Notes: generated by a model from the letters alone, not told the origin. Counted from the stretch's first letter, positions 35,983-48,023 are shown. The stretch: DNA of 64,000 nucleotides from Adiantum capillus-veneris (GCA_014529385.2 CM043946.1:36420558-36484557); one strand, 5' to 3'. Program-made: numbers and translations.

Positions 35983-37199
35983 ATGGAAGGATATGAGAGG
36001 ATGATGAAGGAGCAAGAAGACCTGATTCGGCGACTATGAGAAGATCTAGAAAAAACAAATTGGGAGCGTGTTGAGGCTTTGCGGGGCAAAGCAGCACGAG
36101 AGCCTGATATCTATGTGGACTTTGATGGCGAACATGAAGGCGAAAACCATGCTACTCCACCAGGAAACAATAATCATCGTGGTGGTGTTGGGGCACCTGG
36201 CGGTGGTGATAGTGGTGATGGTGGGAACGGTGGTGGTGGATGTAGAGGTCGTCAACACGAAAGAGAACGGGATAACGTTGAAGCTCAAACTAATGAAAGG
36301 AGAGGACGAAGAAGAAGACGTGAGAAAGAAGATACAGATGAAGATTCTGAAAGGCAGCTTTGCGGCAAGTCTTCAAGAAGGCAAAGGTTAACGAGTTCAA
36401 TGGCATCGAGAAAACTGGCAAAGATCTTGAAGCATGGATTGAAGAGTTAGAAGATTATTTGGCATTGAAGAAGTTCTCTGAAGAAGCGAAAGCAAAGGTT
36501 GCAGTTGTTCATCTTCGACAAATTGCAAAGCTTTGGTGGAAAGCTTACCTTAAACAACGAACAAAGGTTACTCCAATCACTTGGGAGGAATTCAAAACGC
36601 AAGCGTAAAAAAGATACTATACTCCACACTATGAAATGGATAAAAAGATGGACTTTTACAAGTTTCAGCAGAAACCTAAGGACGAGCCAAGTCTTACTGT
36701 ACATGAGTATAAGGAGAAGTTTATGCGACTTCACAAGTATGCACCTGAAGTAGAAGGAGAGGTATTGACAAAACATTTTATCGAAGGGCTACGTAAAGAT
36801 CTGTATTATCAAGTAAAGGGTGCGGGAGCTACCGATTTTCTGGATGCTATTGCAAAGGCCAAAAATTATGAGAAGAAGGTGAAGTATGAGACCCGCAACC
36901 CTACTTCAAGCAGAATTATATCTACCGGGAATAGAACGCAGAATAGGCCTTTTCTGTCAACACCTCAGACAAACACTGAATTTTCTTGAAGGAATTTTAC
37001 AAATAATCAGAGAAGACAACCTAGTAATTTTTCAAATCACAATCAGAATTTCAATCGAAATCAGAGTACAAATCAGAATGCTGTAAACAACCGCAATCAA
37101 AATTCGGGTCAGAATAATGCAAATCAGAATCAAAGAAAACGACCACCGCTGCGGTGGCAACATGATTCTGCTTTTCTAGAACGAGCAAGGAAATTTGGG
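35983..37199 (+). pseudogene. Gypsy G gag
   Basis: ATG at 35983 (MEGYERMMKEQEDLIRRL), an early TGA, then a Gly/Arg-rich frame to about 36360. There a missing base moves the frame to 36360-37199. The second part is a clear gypsy capsid: FNGIEKTGKDLEAWIEELED, AKLWWKAYL, ITWEEFKTQ, FQQKPKDEPSLTVHEYKEKF and HFIEGLRKDLYY. TAA at 36606-36608 and TGA at 36987-36989 interrupt it. An Asn/Gln-rich linker leads to the zinc knuckle. Confidence 0.85.
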
Positions 37200-37930
37200 G
37201 TGTGTTTTCGTTGCGGTGAGCAGGGTCACAAGACGTTCGAATGTCCAAATAAGGAGATCGATAAGACGGTTCTTGCACAAATGGAAACCAATATGAATGC
37301 AATGGACACTACGATTGAGGAAGCGAGCGAGGAAGGGAAGTGCTCTGAAATTCCTATGAAATGTATGACAACGTCTGTGCATCATTTAAAGGAATCTGTT
37401 ATAAGAATTCGGGGTAAGATAGGAACTCAAATTGTGAATTTTCTTATTGATTCGGGTAGTATGCATTGTTTTATGTCTAATAAGCTTGCGCAGACTTTGA
37501 AATTGAATTCTGATTTCCACGTTAGGAAACCTGTAGAATTGGCTAATGGGAAGAAACATTATACACAGGGTCATATTCAAAACTTACCTTTTTTGCTGAA
37601 TAAAGAGAAACATTCGGGAGAATTTTACGTTATTGGCATGGGTGAACGAATTGTAATTCTAGGAATGGATTGGTTGGCTGCGAATTATGCATTGATTGAT
37701 TGTGAGAAGGGTAAAATTGGTTTTTAAAAACAGAGATGGTTATGCGATTAAAGCTAAGGAGAGAGATAGTAAATCACTTCTGATTTTTGCCATGAAACTT
37801 TTGAGGGGGGTGAGACAAGGATATGAGACGTTTCTTGTGTTTGCTAATGAGATTAAAGAAGAATCTGGGGATAAACAGAAACAGACAAATCTTGAATTTG
37901 TAGAGGATCTCATACATGAATTTAAGGATG

Positions 37931-37936
<6 letters not shown>
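37200..37936 (+). pseudogene. Gypsy G zinc knuckle, protease and start of reverse transcriptase
   Basis: A frame open 37200-37727 carries a CCHC knuckle CFRCGEQGHKTFEC at the start, then a retropepsin with LIDSGSMHCFMS (active site DSG) and VILGMDWLAAN. One extra T near 37724 shifts the frame, and the new frame continues with FVEDLIHEFKDVF, the linker before gypsy RT. Right after DVF the DNA becomes (CT)n and then LTR C sequence, so RT, RNase H and integrase are missing. Confidence 0.88.
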
Positions 37937-38007
<71 letters not shown>

Positions 38008-38363
38008 CCCTTCCTTGTCACGCCCGCTGTCGCCTACCCCCCCCCCCCCCCTCCCGGGTCTCGTGCTCATCCTCATCCCGCCCCCCCCGCGCGTTTCCTG
38101 CCATACACCCCAACTCTATCCCCCTCTCCCCTCCCTCACCATCTCCCCCCTCATGCTCTCTCTCTCTCTCTCGCGCTCTGTCTCGCTCGCAGACCACACC
38201 CGACTCCACACCGTCGCTCGTGCTCCCTCTGCACACACACAGCCCGTGCTGCACCGCTTGACACACTCAACACACACACACCCACACACCCGCCCCCCCC
38301 CCATTCACCATCCTCACCCCCTGTCTCTGTGTCGCCCATTGCAATACCGAAAACCAAAAATTA

Positions 38364-38396
<33 letters not shown>

Positions 38397-38497
38397 GATT
38401 ATATATACACACCACACCCCCCCGTTCCCACGCACCCTCGTGCACACACATTCACTTACATATACACACACGCACACGCGTATGTCCACACCTATAT

Positions 38498-38578
<81 letters not shown>

Positions 38579-39421
38579 AAAGCACGCACCACACATACCA
38601 CATAAAAAAAATAAAAAAAGAAAGAAAAATGACCATCAAAATTGACAAAAAGGAGGAACCCAAAGCAAGCAACAACAAAAAGAAGAAATGTGCAGAAGGC
38701 ATGCCCCGGTCGACCCCGAAAAGACGTACACGCTACACCGACGCAGCGGCAACACACCATTCGCCGGCATCGCGCAACCACGACGCCATTTCCAGTAATT
38801 TGTAGGTTATGTTCATCATTTCTTCAGTTTTCACCCAAGCCTTGTAAAATTCCCCAATTTGTAAATTCTCTCTCTCTAAGTGATGCTCATAAAGGCCCAC
38901 CTAGAGATTCTCATTTTTAATAACCTCCCAAAACAAAGCAAGGGTCAACCACATCGGGCCAACCACTTGCTTTGTCTCCCCGATTAGCTTACCCTAATCA
39001 AACCGGGATTACCCTAATCCAAGCAGCCAACACCTATAAACTGGCACTGAGAGGTCACTATCAGGGGGGGGCAGTTCATGAGAGGTCAGCACTTGGTAGA
39101 GTGTAGTGGGAAGAATTGACACCATTGGCATCACGGGGAAGGGGGGAGGGGCTTGTGTAATGGTTTTCCTTGAGAATTGCACCATGTGAAGGGAGCCACG
39201 TCCACCTCTCGACTCCAATGGTCGATGCACACACACATACACGCTCTTGGTAGCAAGCTTCACAATCATTGAGTCGTCTTAGAGAACGCACCAAGTAGTT
39301 GCACCATCTTTTCTCCCTACCTCTCTATCACCACGGTGTGCCGTCTCGCTGGAAGGAAGGTCATTGTAAATACTGCAGAAATAATTCTCCCTCACATCCC
39401 CAAGGGTTTTCATCATTTGAT

Positions 39422-39476
<55 letters not shown>

Positions 39477-39489
39477 CCCCCCCCCCCCC

Positions 39490-39520
<31 letters not shown>

Positions 39521-39678
39521 TGTAAGTTTGCGGTGTTCATATCATCATGGTCTGCGTCCTAGCCGCTCAAAGCTAGGTGGTGCCCCATGTTCGCATTACC
39601 ATGACAGGCTCGAGGCGTGCCATTCAGCCCCGACGTTTTAGAGGCCGTCGGGGTTCCGGGTTCTCTTTGCTCCCGTCA
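37935..39678 (+). repeat. Gypsy LTR C, 5'-truncated at a (CT)n tract
   Basis: It matches LTR A from the (CT)n at A 18928 to the LTR end. The first ~71 bases are (CT)n (37935-38005). It also carries (CA)n to 38575, (CT)n at 39424-39473, a poly(C) of ~12 and (GT)n. TATA at 39035. It is joined to gypsy G pol inside the CT tract. It shares with LTR A several bases that LTR B and D lack (for example GCTAGGTGGTGC and CCCGTCA at the end). Confidence 0.9.
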
Positions 39679-39680
39679 TT

Positions 39681-39697
39681 TGGTGCCCCCACTGAGG
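39681..39697 (+). promoter_or_regulatory. Gypsy primer-binding site (copy II)
   Basis: TGGTGCCCCCACTGAGG, two bases after the LTR C end. Confidence 0.65.
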
Positions 39698-39741
39698 AGG
39701 GCTTCTAAGAAACCTTCGGTTTACAATGGTGAAAGTAACGC

Positions 39742-40390
39742 ATGCCATCAATCATGGACGAATGGCTGAAGGAATTTTCTAACTGGAGGACGAAAGAAGA
39801 GGCGACTAAGGAGGCACTAGCCGCCTTCATTGAATACTACTGCCAGGCTGTAGTGTCGTCAGTATTCAAGAGGTAAATCTCCATGTCGTGTTGCTCGTTC
39901 TAACCACAAATTGAAAGCATGAGGTGGGAGGCCTATGAAGTGCCATCAGTACTGTCAACCAACGCATCTGTCAATGAGTGCCGACAGAGAAAGTGAAGAA
40001 AGAACGGCGAGTTTTACTTTTGGAAACTGCGGCACTCTCATGACAGTCCGATTTTCTGTAGCACCAAGTGTTTTCTCTCTAATGCTTTGAGAGGAAACTA
40101 CATCGACCACAAAGTCTAAGTCCGGAGGCCTAAAGCATTTGGTGGACACAAGTGGGCCTACACTCTCTCTAGGCCTGGAGAATTCAAATGAAGTTCGACC
40201 AGCCAAGCGCCGTCGCCGCATGCAAAATGGAAAGCCGATTGAGGTAGACTCTTCTCGCCCATTCTGTTTTGAACCTAATGTGGAGGATTGCACGGACTAC
40301 TACAAGAGGTAGGAGCATGTGGTGAAGGTGTCACCTCGTGAACACCTGAGGTATGCAACCCTAGTGGTCAAGATCCTTGCCCTACACCCG
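39742..40390 (+). pseudogene. Coding-like leader block (copy II)
   Basis: Paralogue of 20643-21300. It keeps MDEWLKEFSNW, the continuation AAFIEYYCQAVVSSVFKR (in one frame here, shifted in copy I) and most of the knuckle region, but has lost one base in the knuckle, so its second Cys and His are no longer in frame. Confidence 0.4.
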
Positions 40391-40734
40391 GCATGGATAA
40401 TAACAAGAGGCCAAAAGTATTTCCTTTCCGTTTCTTGCAACACATGCATGTAAACGTGTATATTGATAGGAAGATATTCTACCAACAAAATATTGTTTTC
40501 TTGTTTGAAGCCGAGATGCTTGATGAAATCCTCAGATCTCCACATCCCATCATCTTGCCCTTCTGGATTACTACCACTCTTTTGATGTAAGCATCTTTAC
40601 TCTGTTCTAGCTTTGTGATCCATTCTTTATCCTTTTTTAATCTATCCACCCAACCTTGTAAAAAGCCACGATGAGCCGCTACTATCATTAAGATAAATAA
40701 AGGAAAAAAAGTTTGTAATTTCCTGAGTCACTAC

Positions 40735-41346
40735 CATGGCAAGTGTTTCTTTCCCCAAATTCAGTGGAAAGAAGGAGAATATCTCACCACCGACTTTTTG
40801 GATGATTTCGACATTGCTTGTGTCGTCTCGAACAAAGATGACGATGCTTCACGACTTCGAATTTTTCCTCTACTGATGAAAGTAGAGGCCAAGCCCTGGT
40901 ATAATGCATTTCTCCAGGCTACCAAGAATGCATGGGATGTGTTAAGGGCTGCCTTTGTAAAGAGGTTTGGTGGAGGCACAACCTCGGAAAAGGTATGGCA
41001 GCTACTGACAGAATTGAAGCAGGGAGGTCTAGTAGAGTATGCCATCTACGAGTCCAAATTTGTGGACTTATGGGAGAGATGGGTTGACTCACTGGAGGAA
41101 GGCGAAGAAGCGCCTAATTTCGTAAAGAAAGACCATTTAATTGCTAATATATGGTCGCCGCCTAGAGAGAAGGTGAGGGGAAGGTTTCCTGCAACATATG
41201 AGTTGGCAGTCGAAGTAGCCCGCCTTAAAGACAAGAAGCTGCGCATGCAAGGAACATTAAACGAGTCAGAGGAAACAAGATCGGCCCGACCAACCTTAGT
41301 GACTCCAACAGGGTCTGGTAGAGAAGGTAAATGGAATGATTTGTAA
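40735..41346 (+). pseudogene. Gypsy gag (copy II)
   Basis: Paralogue of 21641-22251, with the same early frameshift and a 182-codon frame at 40798-41346. It differs at only a few residues (for example E for G in the EEGE(E/G)AP stretch). It also ends across the gag/integrase deletion junction. Confidence 0.8.
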
Positions 41347-41514
41347 AATCATCACAAAGCAGGTGAACAATCACACAGGAGACTGGGATAAACATCTTAT
41401 GGCAGCTCTTTGGGCCTACCGAACGACGTTTCGAACATCACTAGGTTTCACCCCTTTCCATCTAGTTTATGGGAAGGAGGCAATTCTACCTATTGAGGTG
41501 CAGATAGCCAGCTT
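41347..41514 (+). pseudogene. Integrase fragment fused to mid-LTR
   Basis: About 170 bases of integrase C-terminal DNA (KIITKQVNNHTGDWDKHL, WAYRTTFRTSLGF in the plus frame from 41336), then an abrupt change near 41515 into LTR sequence (GCCCGTGCT...). Relative to element I, about 1.6 kb (22427-24025) is missing, covering the integrase tail, the PPT and the first part of the LTR. Confidence 0.85.
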
Positions 41515-42857
41515 AGCCCGTGCTATGCCGCTTGACACACACAACACACACACACCCACACACACCCGCTGTGCACGCACACACCTCCCCCCATTCACCA
41601 TCCTCACCCCCTGTCTCTGCGTCACCTACGGCATTGCCGAAAATCAAAAATTAAAAATAAAATAAAAAATATATACATTATATATACACACCACACCCCC
41701 CCCCCCCCGTTCCCACGCATGCTCGCGCACACACATTCACTTACATATGTACACACACTCACGTGTATGCAGACACCTATATTCACACATATACACGCAC
41801 CCATACATACACACACGCATAAAAGCACACACCACACACACCACATAAGAAAAATACAAAAAGAAGGAAAAACGGCCATCGACATCGACAAAAAGAAGGA
41901 GGAACCCAAAGCACGTGCCGCCAACAACAAAAAGAAGAAATGCGTCGAAGGCATGCCCGACCGACCCCAAAAAGACGTACACGCTACACCGACGCACCGG
42001 CAACACACCATTCGCTGGCATCACGCAACCACGACGGCATTTCCAGTAATTTGTAGGTTATGTTCATCATTTCTTCAGTTTTCACCCAAGCCTTGTAAAA
42101 TTCCCCAATTTGTAAATTCTCTCTCTCTAGGTGATGGTCATAAAGGCCCACCTAGAGATTCTCATTTTTAATACCCTCCCAAAACAAAGCAAGGGTCAAC
42201 CACACCGGGCCCACCACTTGCTTTGTCTCTCCGATTAGCTTACCCTTATCAAACCGGGATTCACCTAATCCAAGCAGCCAACACCTATAAATTGGCACTG
42301 AGAGGTCACTATCGGGGGGGGGGCAGTTCATGAGAGGTCAGCACTTGGTAGAGTGTAGTGGGAAGAATTGACATCATTGGCATCACGGGGAAGGGGGGGG
42401 AGCTTGTGTGATGGTTTGCCTTGAGAATTGCACCATGTGAAGGGAGCAACGTCCACCTCTCAACTCCAATGGACGATGCACAGACACATACACGCTCTTG
42501 GTAGCAAGTTTCACAATCATTGAGTCGTCTTAGAGAACGCACCAAGTAGTTGCACCATATTTTCTCCCTACCTCTCTATCACCACGATGTGCCACCTCGT
42601 TGGAAGGAAGGTCATTGTAAATGCTGCAGAAATAATTCTCCCTCACACCCCCGAGGGTTTTCATCATTTGGTCAATCTCTCTCTCTGTGTGTGTGTGTGT
42701 GTAAGTTTGCGGTGTTGATATCATCATGGTCTGCGTCCTAGCCGCTCAAAGATAGGTGGAGCCCCCTGTTTGCTTTACCGTGACAGGCTCGAGGCGCGCC
42801 ATTCGGCCCCGGCATTTTAGAGGCCGTCGGGGTTCGCGGTTTGTTTTGCTCCTGTCA
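41515..42857 (+). repeat. Gypsy LTR D, 5'-truncated
   Basis: It matches LTR B from about 24025 to its end. It has a TATA box at 42286 and ends CTCCTGTCA. In its last ~100 bases it agrees with LTR B against LTRs A and C. Confidence 0.9.
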
Positions 42858-43206
42858 ACACTATGATTTCAAATATCTAAAAATCGCATGTAGTAGACGA
42901 GGAGACCTCCCTTATACCCACATATTGCAAGAATGTAAGGAGGATTTTGAATGTTGGATACCCATTCATGATATAGCTGTTAGGATAGAGAAAACCTTTC
43001 ACCCAAAGGCCCACATTGGTGAACCATCACATCTGTGTTGTTGTGTGGATGGGACATCTATAATGTTCTTTATCTTTAAGAGAGATATGAGAAGTAATGT
43101 AGAGCTGGATTCTATATCATGGAATAGAGGTGATCTAGAAAAATGGAGGGTGCATGAAGATCCAAGAACCTTTGTTGGAACACTTGCAGTACCCACTCCT
43201 CATTAG
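42858..43206 (+). pseudogene. Unknown conserved open frame in the duplicated flank (copy II)
   Basis: Paralogue of 25382-25730. The frame is kept to the same TAG, with a few substitutions (for example V for I in DIAVRIEK). Confidence 0.45.
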
Positions 43207-43252
43207 AGTCTCTAGTGTTGTGCATGGCTATGAGTAGAAGATTTTGGCATGG

Positions 43253-43349
<97 letters not shown>

Positions 43350-43367
43350 TAGATAGATAGATAGATA
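43253..43367. repeat. Left part of the occupied microsatellite site
   Basis: (CA)n to about 43299, (TA)n to 43324, (GA)n 43325-43349, then (GATA)n to 43367, abutting the 3' end of LINE copy 2. Confidence 0.95.
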
Positions 43368-43421
43368 GTTCTATTATCGTCCTGGGAGGTCAAATATGAC
43401 CTACAGTACCAAATGAACATG

Positions 43422-43742
43422 TCACGTGGTGTGAGTGGAGTTTATAAGTGACTCTCGATGCTCAAAAATGGCTGAAATGAGTGTCGCAATAGAGAGTCCA
43501 TATCGCGGTTGGGAAAGGAAGGTATGTAGGGAGAGATCATGGCTGAATATATGGGGAAAAGAGGACCTAATGTGGTCAAAAGCTGAGCACTCAAGTAGTG
43601 TGTGGTACTCACTCTCTCGCACTTGACGGGGGCATAAGGAGCAAAGTCGATGACACTCCTCGCCAGCGCCCCAACGTCCTGTCTCGCAGCGTAGAGAATG
43701 GGAGCTAAGACGAATGGAGGCAATGGTGCGGATCGCACTCAA
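43422..43742 (-). pseudogene. LINE copy 2 ORF2 C-terminal end
   Basis: 106 codons in a shifted frame carry the C-terminal Cys/His motif (CSLC...H...C) and FLSQPRYGLSIATL, colinear with the end of the copy 1 ORF2. Confidence 0.85.
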
Positions 43743-43772
43743 CGGGATGGGATCAAGGATGTAGGAATGGGT

Positions 43773-45719
43773 TCAGTTACCTCGTTCCGAGAAGAAGAGA
43801 GATTTGTAGTTTGGGGCAACGTGTGTGGTGTAATGGCTGAAGCGAGAACCTCTGGATTTCTCCCAAGCCGTGATACATTGGTGTTGTAAGAAGGCCTCAT
43901 TAACTTGGGAGTCGATTGACGCATCCTTGACCAAGTGACATGCATCCCATCTTCCAAACCATTTCTTGATATCAAGCATCCACCCCGAACTTAGTATTTT
44001 GCTCTTGCATGTCTTTTGAACCATTTGACTTGCTTCATATGCAATTCTAGGAAGTCGATGCAAAGGGCTACGTTGTGCCTTACGCATGTACTCCACAACC
44101 CTTTGCATGCCCAAGACCTCAATGGGAAGCAATCCGGACTCAGGAAGTAAGAGCATGTAGGGTGTTTGTGTCTTGACTTGGAGAAAGTTGGTGAGAAAAC
44201 GCTTTTGGACATTCTCAAACTGTTTCGAAGTAGACTTCCCGATGCTTCCACCCCACACCTCCACTCCATAAAGAAGCACCGGTGTCACCAATGTGTCAAA
44301 GAGGTACTTTTTGAGAGCCCAACACTTGATCTCTCCTACATTGCACATGTTCTCAAATGCATAATAGGCCCTCTTTCCGGCTTCCAAGCGACGCATTGCA
44401 CAATCCTTCCATTTATGATTGGATGGAACCTCAAGGCCAAGGTACTTGAAGTGATCTACCACTTCAAGTTTCTCATTGTTATATACAATGCATGGATTTT
44501 CATCATTGAGGGTCTTTACAAGCATAACCTTGGTTTTGGATCCATTCACGATCAGCCCGCTATGTAGGCAAAAGCGTTCCAAGACACTCATAGGCTTTTG
44601 TGCATCTTCTAAGGTATGGGCCAAGAGCACTACATCATCGGCATAAAGCAAAAGCATGATCACCGCATTTCCAATCTTAACCTCTTCTATGCCTTCTTGC
44701 TGCATAAAGTCAAGAACCATGCATTCCAATTCATCAATGAGTAGCCCAAAGAGGGTTGGGGAAAGTGGGCATCCTTGTTTGACACCAATAGTGCTTGCAA
44801 AAAATTCTGAAATTCCATCTCCCATACGTAATCGACATATCACTTTTTGGTAGATGCGAAAGACTGCATGCATAAATTCTCTCGGCACTTGAAGGCTTTG
44901 CATACGTCTCCAAAGATTTCCTCGCGGTACCATGTCAAAAGCTTTCTTGAAATCCACAAAGCAACAATACAACTTTTTTCCTTTCAATCGAGACGCTTCC
45001 ATAAGAACTCGAAGAGTGACAAGGTGATCAATAGTGCTATGATGCTTTTGAAAACTTGCTTGGCCAAGTGCACGTTTGCCATTCTTTTCAGCCCATTCAC
45101 TTATCTTCATCTCCATGATACATCCAAATAACTTTGCCATTAAAGAACCAACCATTATAGTGCGATAGTTGTTCACATTGTTTACATCTCCTCCTTTGTG
45201 CAAAGGTTTGATCCAATTTGCACTCCAATCATGAGGCATGCCATACTGAAGTGCAAGGTTAAACATATCGCATATCCAATATCGTGTTGTCTTGCTTGTC
45301 CATTTAATCATTTCAGCCTTGACACCTTGAAGGTCACCTGCCTTGCGAGTAGCAAGTTTCTCAAGCGCGCGGCATACATCTTCAATGGTAAAGAAGGAAG
45401 ACATAAACGGAAGGGAGCTACAACACTCCATCTTATCAACATTGGGTTGCTCATAGAGATTCTTACAATGCATATACATATCCTCAAGAGTTAAGTCACC
45501 AAAGCTCTCAACGCGCTTGCCTTTTAGATTTTGCCAAAACTTGCCACATGCATGTGCTTTCTCTTGTGCTAAAAGAAGTTGTTTTTCTACTTCCCACCTT
45601 CTCCTCTTCTTTTGAACAAGTGCTTTGTATGTGTGTGAACATTCCAAGTAAACTTCCTTGTCTTTGATTGCATCCAATCTTAGATAAGTGTTTTCGGGCT
45701 TGACTACATTCCATGTCAA
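43773..45719 (-). pseudogene. LINE copy 2 reverse transcriptase
   Basis: 648 open codons with KPLHKGGD, CCFVDFKKAFD, GVKQGCPLSP, YADD and HFKYLGLEV in the same order and spacing as in copy 1. It is cut from the endonuclease by frameshifts upstream (45508-46000) and from the zinc-like tail by one near 43745-43775. Confidence 0.9.
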
Positions 45720-45807
45720 ACCATTTCTTCTTGGTGCTACCCTTCTTAGACCTTTTGCAAGACATGTGTTTCACCGAAAAGCATTCCTTCGCACAAGAGA
45801 AAATTAC

Positions 45808-46790
45808 TTATTTGAAAAATTTCCACTTGCATTCTAATGTTGGGCTCTCTTGATGCTCTATCATGCTTAACATTTGGTCCACCACATCAGCATATATAAG
45901 TGCTCGTTTGAAGTCTAGACGTAGGTACAAATGATTCACATCATGATTGGAGGCTACATGCTCGGGCCGTTTACCACACTTGAGGTCAATACATGACATC
46001 CTATGATCCGATTCCGGATTCCATTCACCAAGTGTAAAGCTTTGTAATCATTCTAGAGTGGCTTCCGAGAACAACATATAGTCAATCACGCTAGCACCGT
46101 TGTGCTTTCTACATGTAAAGTCATTGGTGCCTTGCCATAGAGATACACCATTTGAGCATTCCGGTACTATTGTACATATGTAGAAGTGACTTTCCATAGT
46201 GATCCACTTCTTTTGCATCATTAGAACTTCGATTATACATGTATGAGTCATCCATTCTTCTTGAGACATGCGGCATGTCTACTTGTTGTGTGTCATGTTG
46301 TAGCATATTTGTGCGAGCATTCATGTCTCCAAAAACAATGACTTCACCTTGATCCTTGTAATGAGCAATGTCTTCCTCTAGTTCAACAAAGGGCTGATCT
46401 CTATCCATATTCAAGCCAGCATACAAGTTGGAGTCATAGTGAGGAATGTAGCAACCGGCCACAAACATGACTTGACCATTTGATTTTCAGCCATAAGTAG
46501 CGTTTATACTTATCTTCTTTGACAATGGAAACATCTTTCAAACCCTTTTAGGTCATACATGCTACCCCTCCTTGGCCTCTTCGTTGCTTTGCATTTTTGG
46601 CCCACATCAAAGAATGCACATCGTATTTGTCAAATCCAAGAATTCGTTGCGCATCATGCTCCCATGTTTCGACAAGAAGTATCACATCGGAGTCATTGGT
46701 AAGCTCATCAATGCCAATTCCTGCATTCCATGGATACCCGTTACAATTCCAAAAGCTTATTCGCAAGCGTGAGTTGGTCTCATAGATCAT
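45808..46790 (-). pseudogene. LINE copy 2 endonuclease, fragmented
   Basis: ATG at 46790, six bases after the ORF1 stop, with FWNCNGYPWN and LVETWEHD intact. A TAA near 46548 replaces a Lys after GVACMT. Further frame changes follow near 46470 and 46150 and in 45990-46050. FGDMNAR and IDYML are readable in separate frames. Confidence 0.85.
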
Positions 46791-46796
46791 GTGTCC

Positions 46797-47777
46797 CTAT
46801 TTGTTGGGTGGACTTGCATCCTCCTTAAGTGGATTTTCTTCTTGAGGTGATACCTTAACCTTCTTGCTTCTTTCCTCATATGCTTTGCGATGTATATTTT
46901 GTTGCATAATAGTGAGATCCTCATATACATTACAACCTGTTCTTTTGAGATAGATCCAACCATTGTCAAGGATGATCTTTCTTTTTACCTCATCAGCCAT
47001 GGTACATACAATAGGTCTTTCTCCCGAGCGAGGGACTCCTTGTTTTCCAACTCGATGTGCACCATAAGCCATGATTCCTGACATGCCAAAGTGTGTAGCA
47101 AAAAAATCTTCAATAGCAACTGCAAGAGATTGGGGTGTTTCCATGCTTTCCTCCTTGATTCCACGAATGACGATGTTCTTTGAGCGTTTTTGTCGTTCGT
47201 GCAATTCTTGAGTATCCACATTCTCTACATTCTTTGCTTGGACAACGGCTTGCGTGATACGAGATGTAGAAACCACATTATCCTTACATATATCAGCCCA
47301 TGATTTGGATGCATTTCTCATCTCACATACATCATGTCGTATTGTATCTATTGTTTCATCTTTCAATACAAGATCACTCTCAACTTTGCTCAAGCGCTCT
47401 TTCGATACATTCATGTCAACAAGAGAGCGTTTACATTCTTGAACTTCATTCTCAAGATGCATCAAGCTTGTTGTTTGCATTTCAAGAACCTTCTTGAGGT
47501 GCTCATTCTCCACAACGAGAACTCTTAAAGTACCATTCTCCATTGCAAGTGCGCGCAACTCTTCACCTTGTTTGTTGACGGTTTCTTGTAACGAGATCAA
47601 GTAAGCCATGATCATTGCTTCCGTTGTTGTAGATGATGTGGTTGGATTAGCATCCAAATTCCTTGGATATTTTGCATCATTCTCCATGGCGAGTGTGGCT
47701 TTTTCACCCTTGCGAGTTTTGTCTGACATTGCTTTCAAGTCGGCAACAAAAACGCAAAGTTTTGACAGTTTTTTCAA
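46797..47777 (-). CDS. LINE copy 2 ORF1 protein (326 aa, intact)
   Basis: The only full-length LINE protein in the window. A Ser/Thr-rich head is followed by a long heptad-like region (EEVQECKRSL-type repeats, Leu/Met/Glu-rich) and a C-terminal domain with RRSKNIVIRGI, IEDFFATHFGMSG and AHRVGKQGVPRSG, ending in a Lys-rich tail. Expected role: trimerising RNA-binding chaperone of the LINE particle. It aligns throughout with the interrupted ORF1 of copy 1. The longest frame starts at an ATG at 47777, about 50 codons upstream of the copy 1 counterpart, so the exact start is uncertain. Confidence 0.85.
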   Translation of the reverse strand: MKKLSKLCVFVADLKAMSDKTRKGEKATLAMENDAKYPRNLDANPTTSSTTTEAMIMAYLISLQETVNKQGEELRALAMENGTLRVLVVENEHLKKVLEMQTTSLMHLENEVQECKRSLVDMNVSKERLSKVESDLVLKDETIDTIRHDVCEMRNASKSWADICKDNVVSTSRITQAVVQAKNVENVDTQELHERQKRSKNIVIRGIKEESMETPQSLAVAIEDFFATHFGMSGIMAYGAHRVGKQGVPRSGERPIVCTMADEVKRKIILDNGWIYLKRTGCNVYEDLTIMQQNIHRKAYEERSKKVKVSPQEENPLKEDASPPNK

Positions 47778-47950
47778 TTCTGAGATGCTGTTACAGCAAA
47801 GCCTTTCATTACACAGAAAAATTCTGTCTTTACATCAACGCGTAGAGGGCTTCGTGCTCTTCGATTGAGGCTATAGATCACCTAAATCGGAGTTCGGATG
47901 AGCAAGTTATGGTCAAAAGAGTGAACTGCTGTCTACTAGGTCAAAAAACG

Positions 47951-47954
<4 letters not shown>

Positions 47955-48018
<64 letters not shown>
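47955..48018. repeat. (GA)n on the 5' side of LINE copy 2
   Basis: About 32 GA units between the LINE 5' end and ATGGCTATAGAGAGG. It is the right half of the microsatellite target. Confidence 0.95.

Positions 48019-48019
<1 letters not shown>

Positions 48020-48023
<4 letters not shown>

Larger units (their letters stand above)
43368..47954 (-). mobile_element. LINE copy 2
   Basis: Apparently full-length at the 5' end: its 5' UTR matches copy 1 back to CAGCCGTTTTTT at about 47954, and its 3' end is GGACGATAATAG at 43368. RT residues agree with copy 1 at about four in five positions by eye, so the two copies are different lineages, not recent duplicates. (GA)n lies on both sides. ORF1 is intact. 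ORF2 has several frameshifts and a TAA. The surrounding DNA is paralogous to 25382-26842, which lacks it. Confidence 0.93.

Noticed and set aside
37935-42857. Element II as an independent new insertion
   Set aside because: It shares the internal deletion, the gag frameshift and the right flank with element I, and LTR bases pair A-C and B-D, so duplication explains it better.
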